A DNA stretch of 64,000 nt. Source: Vandiemenella viatica. Its lineage: Eukaryota; Arthropoda; Insecta; Orthoptera; Morabidae. The stretch spans positions 344,000,932-344,064,931 of the forward strand of contig JARYHS010008074.1 of the NCBI GenBank assembly GCA_031002005.1. Direction: 5' to 3'. This document shows, one piece after another, positions 44,295 to 54,965 of the stretch; positions within the stretch are counted from its first letter, which is position 1, and each line of letters starts with the position of its first letter. The notes under the pieces are model-generated. The model had not been told where the DNA came from. It saw only the letters and a list, made by a program, of their open reading frames with translations, and did no database searches. A program made the translations under genes and the position numbers.

Positions 44295-46350
44295 TTTTTC
44301 TTTCAAATAGAGTTTTCGGCCTTTAAGCCTAATATAGCCTATCTACCAACGAAACTAGCAACAACCCAGACAAAGCAAATCTTCTTATTGACTGGCCACG
44401 CCAGTACTGAAGCCTTTATTTCCAAAGTCTATTATCAAAACGGAAACGATCACTCCGCATTATTGTTCTCGATACTATCACCACCGTCACTGTCATGGAG
44501 GGATACTTCTTCACTGCTGTTTTCCTGACTTAATTTTTTTAGCTACCTGCAGCTTTGTTTTTCCCTATAGTTCCTTCACTGCTCTTGTTTTTCAACGGTT
44601 TCTTTATTTCTTTCCGACTGCTCTTTCTCTACTCCTTATTTACTTATTTGTCTTTCCTTTTTATTTATTGATTTTTTTGTATACAGACAATTTTTCCAGC
44701 AGATTTCTTTCGAATGAATTCAACAAATTGATTCTTACAAAAATTTGAGATCATTTTGCTAGCGCTTTGTGTTCTACTAAGCATGGAATGGACTGGGTAA
44801 CTGCAGTAATGGAGCGATGACTTTGGAATTACAACTGTTCTTAACTCTTGGGAATGGATGGAGAGGTATAATAATATCAAGTCTCCTGGCGTCTCTTGAG
44901 GTGAATTGCCTTGAATATGATTTGGAAACTCGTGGTATGAAACACGTTTTCGCTCTGTGAAAAGATTGTCTTTCCAATACCATTTAATATACAATTCGGG
45001 TAGTTGCCATATTACATGTAATTTTGCCAACTGTGTTATTTCTAACTATTTTTACAGATTGCTATTAAGCCATTCCTTGACCAATTGAGCATAAAACGTT
45101 TAAAAGGCAACATAAACCCGACATGAAGCAGCTGCATTTACGGGAACGTAATATGACACCATTCTCTTATTACGTTCCTTAAAGACCCGTATACAAGAGC
45201 AAAAAACTTGCCACATTTTTTTTCCGAATCAACTCGCTTTTCATTTTACACTGAGGCAATAACTGGCGCAAATTATTGCGGGACACTTTCTTCCAATGTC
45301 AGAAAAAATGTCACACTTGTTTACACGGCTCACTAGTGTAGGAGCTGCAAGAATCGGTAACAACTAGTGCAACACGTTGAACTGAAAAATCCAGTTTGCT
45401 GCTGCTTATACAGTTATATTACTTCTATCAGAGAAAAAAAAAGTACGAAAAAGGATCTACTGAACAAGAGAGAGGATATTACTAAGGATTAAGCTGGACG
45501 TTCATCAGACATTGTTATCTTAGCTGAGGTTATGTGATATTCAACAACTTGAGAATGATGGTAGAGGATTTTGGATACTATTTAGAATTAATAGGTCGAA
45601 GGATAAAAATAAAAACACAAATATGCAGCAGTCTATCAGGAAAAGCAAAGGCTTTTTTATAACATTGGATTTTTAGGAATCGATAAGAAAATTTTACTTA
45701 CTACAAATCGTTAAATCAAACCAATCAAAGAGGAATTTACGATTTCTTCGTTTGACCACAATGTGAAGTATCGTAAAAATATAAGTTGATTTAAATATAA
45801 TAACAAACTGTCATTACTTTGCAAAAACTATTGCAAACGGTAGGAAAAATAAATAAGTTATTTCCATTGGGCTTTTTATTTAAACCTAGCAATAGTTAAA
45901 AGATCCTAATGGCTGTTGCTCATTAACGTTACTGCGTCAGAAAATGCCCATGTACCACATCTGCACCACCATCGCCTCTATTTTTTTATCTGACTTGACT
46001 TACTTCTGAATGAAACTGTCCTCAAATTGTGTGGTTTTCTGCTTACTTCATTGGCAGTGGTCGTGTTGAATTTAGCAGCTATTTCTTGTATTTTACTTTG
46101 CTTTTTAATTCGATTGCGGTTAGATATACGTTTGAGATCCCATAGCCATGGTAAACTTCCCACTCCAAAATTAAAGCAAGTAAGTCACTTTTACCCCACG
46201 ATGATATTTCTTCTGACAGTTTCATTCTGTAGGTGACGGACAAAGTTTCGGCACCTGGGACACTACAATGCACTCTCTGAGAGAAACGAACTAACTGTTT
46301 ACACCGCAGGAAAACCTGGTCTCCAACACATATGACGCAACAATTCAGAA
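44295..46350. other. Unassigned sequence
   Basis: Frames at 44250-44528 (plus), 44665-45030 (minus, 121 codons, AKLHVIWQLPELYIKWYWKD...) and 46079-46411 (minus) are not recognised. The 44.67-45.03 kb frame has the look of a mobile-element protein relic (aromatic-rich) but no diagnostic motif. Confidence 0.3.
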
Positions 46351-46365
46351 GTGCCAAGTGTTTGT

Positions 46366-46959
46366 ATTTTTTCCATGATGGATTGGTGGAAATCAGCGAC
46401 TGTGATATCAAAGGTTGATTTCAAAAGCAGCAACCAGTCACAATTTGTTCTTATTATATTTATTTAATTAACCATTACCGATTTCGAGCAAAATGCTCAT
46501 CATCAGATGGTTTGCATTATTAATGTATTTACATATGCAGATGCAAAATGTGAGCATGCATCCTATAACAACAGAAAACTAGCATTTATTAAGTGAGAGT
46601 AATTTAATTTTGGGTTAATGAAGGTTAATTTCAATTAAATTACTTACATTAGATAGCTGAATATTCTCGTAAACAAACTCTTCTTAATGGCGAACGAATA
46701 TGATGCATTAATGTAAGTAATGTAATTCAGATTAACCTTCATCAACCCAAAATTAAATTACTCTAATTTAATAAATGCTACTTTTCTGTTGTTATAGGAT
46801 GTATGCTCACATTTTGCATATGCATATGTAAATACAGTACATTAATAATGCAAACCATCTGATGATGAGAATTTTGCTCGAAACCGGTAATGGTTAATTA
46901 ATTAAATAAATAAATATAATAAGAACAAATTGTGACTGGTTGCTGCTCTTAATATCAAC
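46366..46959. mobile_element. Inverted-repeat element (~0.6 kb) with hammerhead-like motif in each arm; 12-bp flanking direct repeat
   Basis: Two arms of about 250 bp (46412-46670 and 46700-46959) are inverse complements. The left arm begins GGTTGATTTCAAAAGCAGC and the right arm ends GCTGCTCTTAATATCAACC. They share AACCAGTCACAATTTGTTCT, CATCATCAGATGGTTTGCAT, ATCCTATAACAACAGAAAA and TTAATTTTGGGTT. CCAAGTGTTTGT occurs at 46354-46365 and 46960-46971, consistent with a 12-bp target duplication. In each arm AACCAT-CTGATGA-T, a GAG...CTC hairpin, GAAAycGGTA and ATGGTT occur in order (46853-46895 plus; 46470-46512 minus). Inverted terminal units, a long variable target duplication and a hammerhead-like motif suggest a Penelope-like pLTR pair without coding region. 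A DNA foldback transposon is the alternative. Confidence 0.65.
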
Positions 46960-46979
46960 CCAAGTGTTTGTTCTTAGAC

Positions 46980-47495
46980 GTGTTACATGAACATTATCAA
47001 CTAGCGCAATGAGTGTCTCAAGTTTATTGCTCGTGTATATGAGCATTAAAGGCACTCATATCAGAAGCAACATCTGAGTAAATTATAAGAGTTTGCATTT
47101 TTCACTCACTTTAATATAAGAATGTATGTTCTCATTTGAACTTACGGGGAAAAGACAATAAAACTAAGAAAAAAGTAAACCAAAATAAAAAAACTCTCTT
47201 TGAAAAATTAAGAGAACCAATCAGGCGCCAAAAAGTTTCAAATCAATATTTCACTAAAACTTGAGCATACCAGTCTAAACCAACAACAGGGTAATAATAG
47301 TTTTTTCCAAACACTTAGTCATAAGGACCAGTGATTACATTACTTAGGAGCCAGGCTGTAGCACTTGCTTGTGCAAGAAGTGAGGCATTTCCTATGAGAA
47401 GATGGTCTCAGCTAAAAATAGATCAGTCACTGGGTTATGAAAGAGTTATCTCCAAAACGTTGCGACGTGGTAGCTCGAGTGAGTGAGTCGAAGAC
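46980..47495. other. AT-rich sequence, nothing recognised
   Basis: No gene, RNA or repeat was seen. Confidence 0.35.
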
Positions 47496-47499
47496 AAAA

Positions 47500-47935
47500 C
47501 TAAAAACAAGCGGCGTGGGTGAGTGTAACAAACTCGGGCAGTGCGCCGCGCGCGTTAATACCGCCGCTGTCCACTTCGCGCGTCACGCGCCAGAGGGAGC
47601 GTCGACTTAAGCCACGCGCGACACTTCAGGAAAATCCCGTTAAGAGGATTGGCGAAATGAGCGCGGCCGTAGTTCGGACCGGCCATTGCGTAACTCGGTT
47701 AAACACGGATGCAAAATATACTGCCGAGACACAAAGGGAATATTATGTCAGGAGCAGCCCCGGCGGCACAAGAAAACGCGAGTTTTATGCGCCAACTTGG
47801 CAACTTATATGCACGGTCCACAACTTTTGGAACGATGACAAGTGGGCCTATAAAACGAGGAGGACAAAACACATTTTCGCTACTTTCCATCCGAGTGAAG
47901 ACTTCCGGAATACGGATGGCCGTAGAATATGGTTA
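47500..47935. promoter_or_regulatory. GC-richer unique block, candidate conserved non-coding element
   Basis: CpG-rich from 47540 to 47700 (GCGCCGCGCGCG), continuing into a balanced-composition stretch with GTTTTATGCGCC and CCTATAAAACG boxes. Overlapping frames on both strands (47519-47986, 47699-47890, 47709-47936) have no family signature, which argues against coding. Possible enhancer or promoter; inference from composition only. Confidence 0.3.
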
Positions 47936-48294
47936 GTAGGGACCTCCCACTCACAGAAGTACAATTTCATTTTAGTAGTCATGTGATATTCATGACCATC
48001 ATATTTGTAAACAGAAAATTTACAATGTATTAACTATTTTTTTTCTGTTATTGGCAGGTGCATAAGTCTGGTTATGAAATCCGGTAAAATCTACAAGCAT
48101 GAATTCACAATTTTACTATGAAACGTATTTATGAAGTAACCTGTAAGGAAAACCTCAAATTTGCATTTAGAATTGTTGTTCCAGTTATTATGTCGAAAAT
48201 TTGATATTTTTTAGAAAATGCTTTCATACGTTTTACTTAGGTTTCTAATGATTTAGTAATTATATAGTTGTTAAATAATTCTATTATTATTAGA

Positions 48295-48640
48295 ATAATG
48301 GCAGGATGTACCCGAGAAGTGTAAAAGGAATTGGGTTACAAAACTTTGGTCAGACCATTGCTTGAATATGGTGGTTTAGTATGGATGGGACCCAGAAGGT
48401 GCAAAGAAGGGCTGCTAGATTTGTTTCTGGAAATTACCACAGAAAACCATCAGTAACTGATATGATAAAGAATATAGAATGGGATTCGCTGGAAAGCAGA
48501 AAGAGGGAGATGAGAGTACTAGGTATATTAGTGATGAGGCGTGGAAACATATTGGTGTAAGAATTAGGAACAGTGCATGAAAGGGAAAAGATGACTATGA
48601 CCACAAGGTGGCACAAGATTTCAGGCATTAATGCGGAATA
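48295..48640 (+). mobile_element. CR1/Jockey-group LINE, C-terminal ORF fragment
   Basis: Broken frames read TLVRP.LEYGG.VW, then KVQRRAARFVSGNYHRKPSV and TDMIKNIEWDSLESRKR. This is the segment also found at 10.75-10.95 kb and in the CR1-type copy at 42.6 kb. It stops within the equivalent of DFRH, followed by unrelated sequence. A short hairpin (ATCGCTCCAT ... ATGGAGCGAT, about 48648-48675) lies at the junction. Confidence 0.65.
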
Positions 48641-48679
48641 TACGATCGCTCCATACGTCCAAATGGAGCGATGTCACTC

Positions 48680-49635
48680 CATTATCGTGTCGTCTGTGGG
48701 GAAATTGATGTTGATTACGTGGATTGGCAGGATTATTAGGATATCCAGACAGTTCAATATCCGTCAGTTTCGTCAATCATGTCATCTAGCCGACTAACAG
48801 TGTGTGGGGGAAAACCACGCGGAGCGATATCAACCGCGGTCCAAACACTTCTCATTCTATCACCGACCACCGAGCAGGCAACATCAGTGTCTTGAGTGGA
48901 CTGCACAACAATGTAACATTTCGTTTATGTTTTGAATCTGGTATAGAAATATTATTTTGAATGTAGTTCTGAAAAGAACACAGTTTTAAATATTATTAAG
49001 TAACAATTAGGACGATATTATTTTCTATTTTCCTTATTTTTTAGGGAAAAATAATGTCGTCTCAACATGACTGTGCTGGAGATTACTGAGAAGTATGAAG
49101 ACTTAGCACGCCTGTGGCAGATCTCTCTAGACCTGACTACTATGAAAAAATAAAAAGAAATGTGGCAATAAATCAATTGCTAGAATTATTTAAAAATAAA
49201 GACATAAATACAAACACAGGAACCGTAACGAAAAAAAAATCTTTGCAGTTTTTAAAAAGAACATAGTAAAATAACGTCAATTTTATCCACTTAAACAATT
49301 TTATATGAGCCTGCTTGTTTAAATATGTTGTTTTACAACTTGTGACGTACCTGTCATCATTTTCGGCCTGCTAATCTACTTAAATTTAATAAATCTGTTC
49401 TATAATCATTTTGTAGTATTTCTATACGTTTTCATAATATCACAGAACTTATTTTTCGTCATTTCGCACTGTTTTGGACGTTTATTCAATTCTCAGCATT
49501 TGTATTCAGTATTCGATACGTTTGAATGACCTTTAAAATTAATTCAGACTCATTTCATTTAGTACTTGGCATAACTAGATTGTTGTATTACAAACTGACA
49601 ACTTTTTGTTGTTTGCTTTGCCTAGTTTTTCATAG
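48680..49635. other. AT-rich sequence, nothing recognised
   Basis: No gene or repeat was seen. Confidence 0.35.
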
Positions 49636-49689
49636 TCGTAACTGGAGTGATGGAATGATGGTGTATGTGCTAAGCTTTCGGAGGTAAGA

Positions 49690-49850
49690 AGGTCAAGGAT
49701 TGTATTACATTATCGTATGCACTGGAAGAATATATAGTTGAAATTTGTAGAGGAAAAAAAGCATGAGGGTACAGGATAGGGATAAAATGGGCGTACAACT
49801 AAATTGCCACAGGAGCATGTGTTCCATCGTAATTAAATTACTTACATATA
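49690..49850 (+). mobile_element. CR1/Jockey-group LINE, 3' UTR tail fragment
   Basis: It ends ATTGCCACAGGAGCATGTG then TTCCATCGTAATTAAA, the same terminal signature as the LINE fragment at 11190-11232 and, inverted, at 54.25 kb. Upstream text is too degraded to assign. Confidence 0.45.
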
Positions 49851-49854
49851 AATT

Positions 49855-50775
49855 TACACACTAACAACAATGGCAATAGCTTATGAAGCTACCCCTACAT
49901 ACAGGTTGCTGAAAACTACCCCAACATCCAGCACATTTCGATTAAAGCTCGCAACACGAATTCGTCTCGGCCTCTTGACTCTCATTGTCATGCTGTCATA
50001 GATCCGCGGAATTCCGAATTTAACACGTCTGGCCAGTTCGTTCGAGTCCATTCGCAGACACACAAACTCGACTATCTGGGGTATGTTCAATCATAGGTTC
50101 CATTCCCTTTCCACCGTCACCTGAATATAAAACTCTGGGCGGGTAGTGGCAGCCTTTCTCTCTCAAGAGGCGCTGACACTCGGACGGATGTTTGCGTCTC
50201 TCTCATGTTGCTTAGACATAGTGACCTTCTCATTCATTTATATTAGCTCCATATGAACCATTTTTACTAAAACAATTTCGTGTTAAAATAACACTTTCAA
50301 TGTAAAACTAAGACATTCTTTCTACAGCCTCAGAATATTTTCAGAAGAAAAACGAATAGTTCAGTTAATTCAAATTTGCCTTTAAGAATCTGGTCGATCG
50401 TATCAGCATTATCACTTGCATTAATATACCATCCAGTGCAGCTGGAACCAACCGATACAAGGATGCTCTCGCCGTCGGCATGAAGAGGTTAGGAAAATAC
50501 AGATAAAGCAAAAAGACAGAAGAGCGAAGTAAAGTAAAATAAGTTCTACATCAACAGATATTCAGAGGTATCGTATATCCAGATGTATTAGCTATGAATC
50601 ATTCTGAATTTTACCTGACAGTTGACCACTGTTTAACACCGGATTATATCAGTGAGGATTTGAGGTATCTGATATGAGAACAGTGCATTCAGGCTAAAAA
50701 ATAGGCAAAGATAGAACTGTATAATTAACTTCCGATTAAAACATACTGTGAGATTTTATAAGGCCTCCATAACTA
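49855..50775. other. Unassigned sequence
   Basis: A 69-codon minus frame at 49881-50090 and a TATA-like ATATAAAACTC at about 50124 are present without further support. An LTR relic is possible but no partner was seen. Confidence 0.3.
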
Positions 50776-50779
50776 TCTT

Positions 50780-51250
50780 TTAGGGGGTGAGCGGGTGGGT
50801 AAGAGGCATATTTTCTGGATCGTTGGTCCCTTTAAAGGAAGCACTTGGCTCGATAACAACACTGAAATTGTTTGAGGTGAGGAGGTATGGTGAAGAGCCG
50901 CGAGGTCGAGCATCGTGCACATTACAGTACGCTGTTGCGCCCTCACGCGTGCGAGCGCGCACACGCGTGTCTGCTTAATGGCTCGGAAATGGCGCCATTG
51001 AATCTGCAGGCCGGTGGCTCGGGCGGGCCCGGCCGGAAGGTATAAGACACTCGGCGATGGCTTCCTGCCATAGCACCCACCACCCTGCTGCGAGCACAAC
51101 TCCACCCGCTACGTCCCGTCAAATGACACGCGAACTGATAAACATCTTCCACTTTTCCTGCTTTGCAATCCTGATGAAGCTGACAGCGTCTGCAATTATG
51201 TCTCGCGTTGATAAAACCTTTGAAATTGTGATATATTCCTGGCTTTAAAT
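50780..51250. promoter_or_regulatory. GC-rich unique block, candidate regulatory element
   Basis: CpG-rich around 50890-51060, including GCGAGCGCGCACACGCG and GGCGGGCCCGGCCGG. GGTATAAGACACTCGG near 51039 could be a TATA-type core promoter. Overlapping frames on both strands have no family signature. Confidence 0.3.
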
Positions 51251-51378
51251 GATTTGTTTTCCAAATTCGAGGTCCATTGGCCGAAATATGTTTCCAGCAG
51301 CATGTATCAGACATTCTGTCCAAATTGTTACACTTATAGTGCTTTAATGCTAAATATTGTCAACAAATTTCATTTTTG

Positions 51379-51612
51379 TCCGGACGGTTCTGTGGGCAGT
51401 AACGCTATGGCCTCTCATTTGGGAGGATGCGGGTTCGAATTCCCGTGTGGCCATCGAGATTTCGGTTTCCCTTGGATTTCCAAAATCACTCTTCGCGAAG
51501 GCCGGGATGGTTACTTCAAAAAGCCATGGACGAATTACTTCCCAATCCTTGTCCCCAGTCCTTATCCACCCATAATGACGAGACGTAAAGACATGAGCAC
51601 AAAAAAAAAGGG
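51379..51612 (+). mobile_element. tRNA-derived SINE (family A), plus strand
   Basis: The head has an A-box-like GGGCAGTAACGCTATGGCCTC and the B box GGGTTCGAATTCC. The body follows with TTTCCCTTGG, AAATCACTCTTCGCGAAGGC and CGGGATGGTTACTTCAAAAA. The tail is CCATAATGACGAGACGTAAA, then a nine-base A run. This is the only family A copy here in plus orientation and it ends in an A run, as expected for LINE-mobilised SINEs. Confidence 0.75.
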
Positions 51613-51614
51613 TT

Positions 51615-52465
51615 TTGCGGGGCCTTGAATGCCAGTGATGACTCTTCGGTTAGCAAAATCGAGTGTAACCGTTCCTCAAAGTATTGCATAAGCCAAACCA
51701 TGATTCGGAGAGATATTCCTTTAATTGACCTAGCAGTTAAAATCTGTCAAACTTTTCATCCTCTGTCTACAGTAATATGGGGTTTATCATTGGTCTTGAT
51801 ACGCCATGCCAAACCCCTGACTTGTCAAGCCAACTTTCATCCATGATGCAAATAGGAAAACAAAATTTGTCTGGTGACTGTCGAATAGGAAGATAGGTCG
51901 AGCGAACAACTCCCTGGCTTAGCAGTTTTTCGGCTGAAGATAAGCTGTCTACAATCCCAGCCACTACACGGCGTCAAGTCATTATACCTTGATTCATATA
52001 TCATCTAATCGCGGGTGTGCGGTTACGAAGGGCAGCAGCAACTTTCTCCCGAGAACACGAAACCTACCAGTATACAAATTCCAACCACTTGTCCATTGCA
52101 TGATGATACAATGAGTATTACAACGGAAATTAATTAATTAACAATGCTCCATAAAGCAACTGCCAACCGGCAAGTGGTCTCTGGTTTTAAGTGCTTTTTT
52201 TGCAAGGCTGTGTTTTGCACAAATTGTAATAATTCATAATGAATTAGAATCTAACCTTAAATAAATACAAAACCCTTTTCATCATTAATTCGATACCTCA
52301 TTAATCTGTTGATATATATAATTTGTGTGTGATCAGAGCGTACTCTAGCAAGAAGTGAAAATTCTATGGATCATACAAATTTTTCTGTGAATTTTTCATG
52401 CGATTTTTTTGTTTATTTTTTTTTCTATGTTTTTGATCTTCCTTTCGCACATCATTGCATGAACG
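51615..52465. other. Unassigned sequence
   Basis: Short frames only (for example 51625-51846). Nothing recognised. Confidence 0.35.
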
Positions 52466-52471
52466 ATACTA

Positions 52472-53713
52472 CACAGCGGAAATTAAAAGAGCAACACACA
52501 CACGAAATTGTGACAAATCAATGAAATTTGGCACCAAATATCCACAAATGAAAAGTATTAAATGACTAATAGTATGAGAATTACTATTCCTAAGCAAAAT
52601 TGCTATGTGTCTTTTTAGTGTATAATTGATGAACAGCATGGTGTAACATGATACTTTTTTTGTCCATGAACCAAGGATGCCAAGATGAAGAGTGACGACC
52701 CTCTACACCCAAATGTCTAACTGTGTTAGAGGTAGGAGAATTGGCGTGTTTGAAACTGGTGCATCATATCGTGAAATCTGCTGAAGGCTGTAGTACAATG
52801 TCAGTATACAAACTTGTTACACAGAGGATGAAAGAAGGCTCTAGTAGAGCAGGCAAAGGCCCATACAGAAGGACAACAGCGTGTGAATACCGCCAAATTG
52901 TGTGGGTGGCTGTTGCTGGCCAGATCCAAGCAGTAGTCACAGAGAGAGTTATCCCCCGGACGATTGTAAACCAATTGCTTGAAGCTGAGTTATATTCACT
53001 GACCCGTATGCAATGTGCTACATTAACCTAATTTCATTGCCAGCATCGTTTAACCTGGTGTACTGCAAAACACAAATGAACAAGTGAATGACTTACGTTT
53101 GTGAGTCTCGATTCAGTCTGAAGCAAAGTGATAATCGACAACATGTACGAAGGCGTAGTGGAGAAACTGCTTACCCTGCTGTGATTTCAGAACGTCACAC
53201 AGGTCCAGCCACTGGTGTTATGGTTTGGGGGGAATCAGCTTCAAAAACATGTCCGAGTTGGTTGTTAATGAAGGCACAATGACGGCCCACCACTATGTGA
53301 ACGGCGTACTACACTCTGTTGTGACAGCCGCCATGTCCACCATCTAAATCGCTTCCGACAGGATAATACACGTCCTCATATCGTTCATATCTGGGATGCC
53401 AGTAGTAGACACATTAGATCACATGGCCACCTAGCACAAACTGTGCAACAACTTACTGCACAAGACATGCAGGCGTATAGAAACGAAGACACTCAAACGC
53501 GTATTGATTCAATGCCGGCAAGTATCCATGAATGTATAGGTGTTCAAGGTGGGTGAACTTCTTACTGACAACTGTATCTAAAGGTAACACACTTAGCCCG
53601 ATCCATTTCAGTTACCTATCATTTCTTCTGGGTATGACTATGGATATATCTACAAAGTTTCCTGAAATTCCATCATTGTGGTCTGGGAGTACCACTTTTA
53701 ATTTACGCCAGTG
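52472..53713 (+). mobile_element. Tc1-like transposon, defective, TA target duplication
   Basis: The ends are CACAGCGGAAATTAAAAGAG (left) and ...CTTTTAATTTACGCCAGTG (right), inverse complements with a few mismatches. They are flanked by TA at 52470-52471 and 53714-53715. Length is 1242 bp, close to the ~1.2-1.6 kb usual for Tc1-like elements. Inside are pieces of a Tc1-type transposase (52723-53530). Frame breaks and loss of the third catalytic region make it non-autonomous. Confidence 0.8.
52723..53548 (+). pseudogene. Tc1-type transposase relic, catalytic core partly deleted
   Basis: The first frame (52723-53031) encodes the N-terminal helix-turn-helix DNA-binding half (GCSTMSVYKLVTQRM onward, TERVIPRTIVNQLLEAE). 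A second (53088-53282) has ESRFSL, the first catalytic region, and GVMVWG. A third, from about 53349, reads FRQDNTRPH (second Asp) and then runs directly into IVHIWDASSRH and the C-terminus MPASIHECIGVQGG. The usual ~34-residue segment before the third acidic residue (SPDLSPIE type) is almost gone, joining RPH to HIWD. The product cannot have a complete DDE site. Confidence 0.75.
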
Positions 53714-53771
53714 TATTTCATTGTATTTTTACAGTAAATAGGAACTTTGTCAACCATTTAGTTATATTATT

Positions 53772-54008
53772 TTTTTTACGGCTATACGCCTCGTCGACGT
53801 CGAAATTATTAGTGGCGGGATGGGACTGGGGACAAGGAACGGGAAGGAATTCGGCATGGCATTTTGAAGGAAGCATCCCGGTATTCGCCAGGAGTGATTT
53901 GGGGAAACCACGAAAAACCCCTAATCTAGATGCGCAGGCGGGGATTCGAATCGGCATCCTCCCGAAAGTGAGGCCAGAGCGTTAACCGCTCACCCACCAC
54001 GCTCGGTA
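53772..54008 (-). mobile_element. tRNA-derived SINE (family A), complete
   Basis: The best-preserved minus-strand copy. It has the tail TACGCCTCGTCGACGTCG, the body with GGGACTGGGGACAAGGAACG, ATCCCGGTATTCGCC and GAGTGATTTGGGG, the B box GGATTCGAATCGG, and a full head to GTTAACCGCTCACCC and ACGCTCGGTA at 54008. It defines the head against which the fragment at 8131-8198 was recognised. Confidence 0.8.
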
Positions 54009-54009
54009 G

Positions 54010-54785
54010 TTAAATTAATAATGTATGTCTGGTATGGTTAGTTTAATGAGGAAAAAAGACGAGAATTTACGAATATAATTCAAAGATGCTTTCTTACTTC
54101 AATAATAATAAGATTGTAGCCACTGATTTTTTTTTCGGCCGCCATGATGTACGGGGCTTTTCTATATGAATACATTAATAAATTAAAATTACACAGCTTT
54201 TAACTCTCAATTTCTCGTATGCGAAAGGACCACCAGTATTGAATTGAATTTTTAATTTCAATGGAGCACATGCTCCTGTGGTAATTTATATAAATATTTA
54301 TAAATAGTAGGCTGATGGTGATTATTATTATCGTCGTTCTTAAAATTAATTTATATTACTATTTACTATTATTAATATTCTAGTTCCATTGTATTTGGTA
54401 AAATTTTATCATATGCTTTTGTAAGCAAGGATTTATGGTAAACGAAATAGGAAATATATGTTTCACACGATCAAGATACTTGGTGAAGACTGCAACAATT
54501 AGATTTCGTGGTTAAAATTTGTGGATTACTTTGCAATGTTAATTTGAAGTTCTCTTAAAAATTCTTGATTTTTTTCTAATGAAAAATTGAGATTGAAATC
54601 TACACCTAAAATCATATATATTTTATCATTATCGTTATGAAGTGAAGCAGCACCTTGTACTGGATACGGTAATAATGACTCGGATGAATAAAATACCCAA
54701 TACCGTCATCTAACATTTGATTAGGAGAAATTTACACGCTACAATCATAATTATTTACTTATTTTCAATTTGACATTGAGAAATA
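54010..54785. other. AT-rich sequence with a short LINE tail fragment
   Basis: 54255-54290 (minus) carries the LINE 3' signature ACCACAGGAGCATGTGCTCC and ATTGAAATTAAA. The rest is AT-rich and unassigned. Confidence 0.4.
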
Positions 54786-54789
54786 GCGT

Positions 54790-54965
54790 ACACATGTCGC
54801 CAATTAAACCACGAATTAAGTGCGCATGTGCAGAACGTTGAGCGTTTATTGTGCATGCGCCACATTTCTAAGCATGCGCACTAACTGCATAACGTGAAAC
54901 TCATAACGCTAACAATTTATCCATACCGCACCAAAGGAAGTTTCACTTGAATAATAATTAATAAA
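54790..54965 (+). repeat. Dispersed repeat, copy 2 (shared with 4.55 kb), with internal inverted repeat
   Basis: It shares CATAACGCTAACAATTT, the CGCACCAAAGGAAG-type block and GTTTCACTT with 4.6-4.7 kb. It also contains AAGTGCGCATG near 54819 and CATGCGCACTAA near 54873 in inverted orientation, so this copy may form a hairpin. Class unknown. Confidence 0.45.

Noticed and set aside
46408..46959. hAT- or PIF-type MITE as the first choice for the 46.4-kb inverted repeat
   Set aside because: No 8-bp or TWA duplication abuts the arms; the only convincing duplication is 12 bp and lies asymmetrically, so a Penelope-like origin is preferred.
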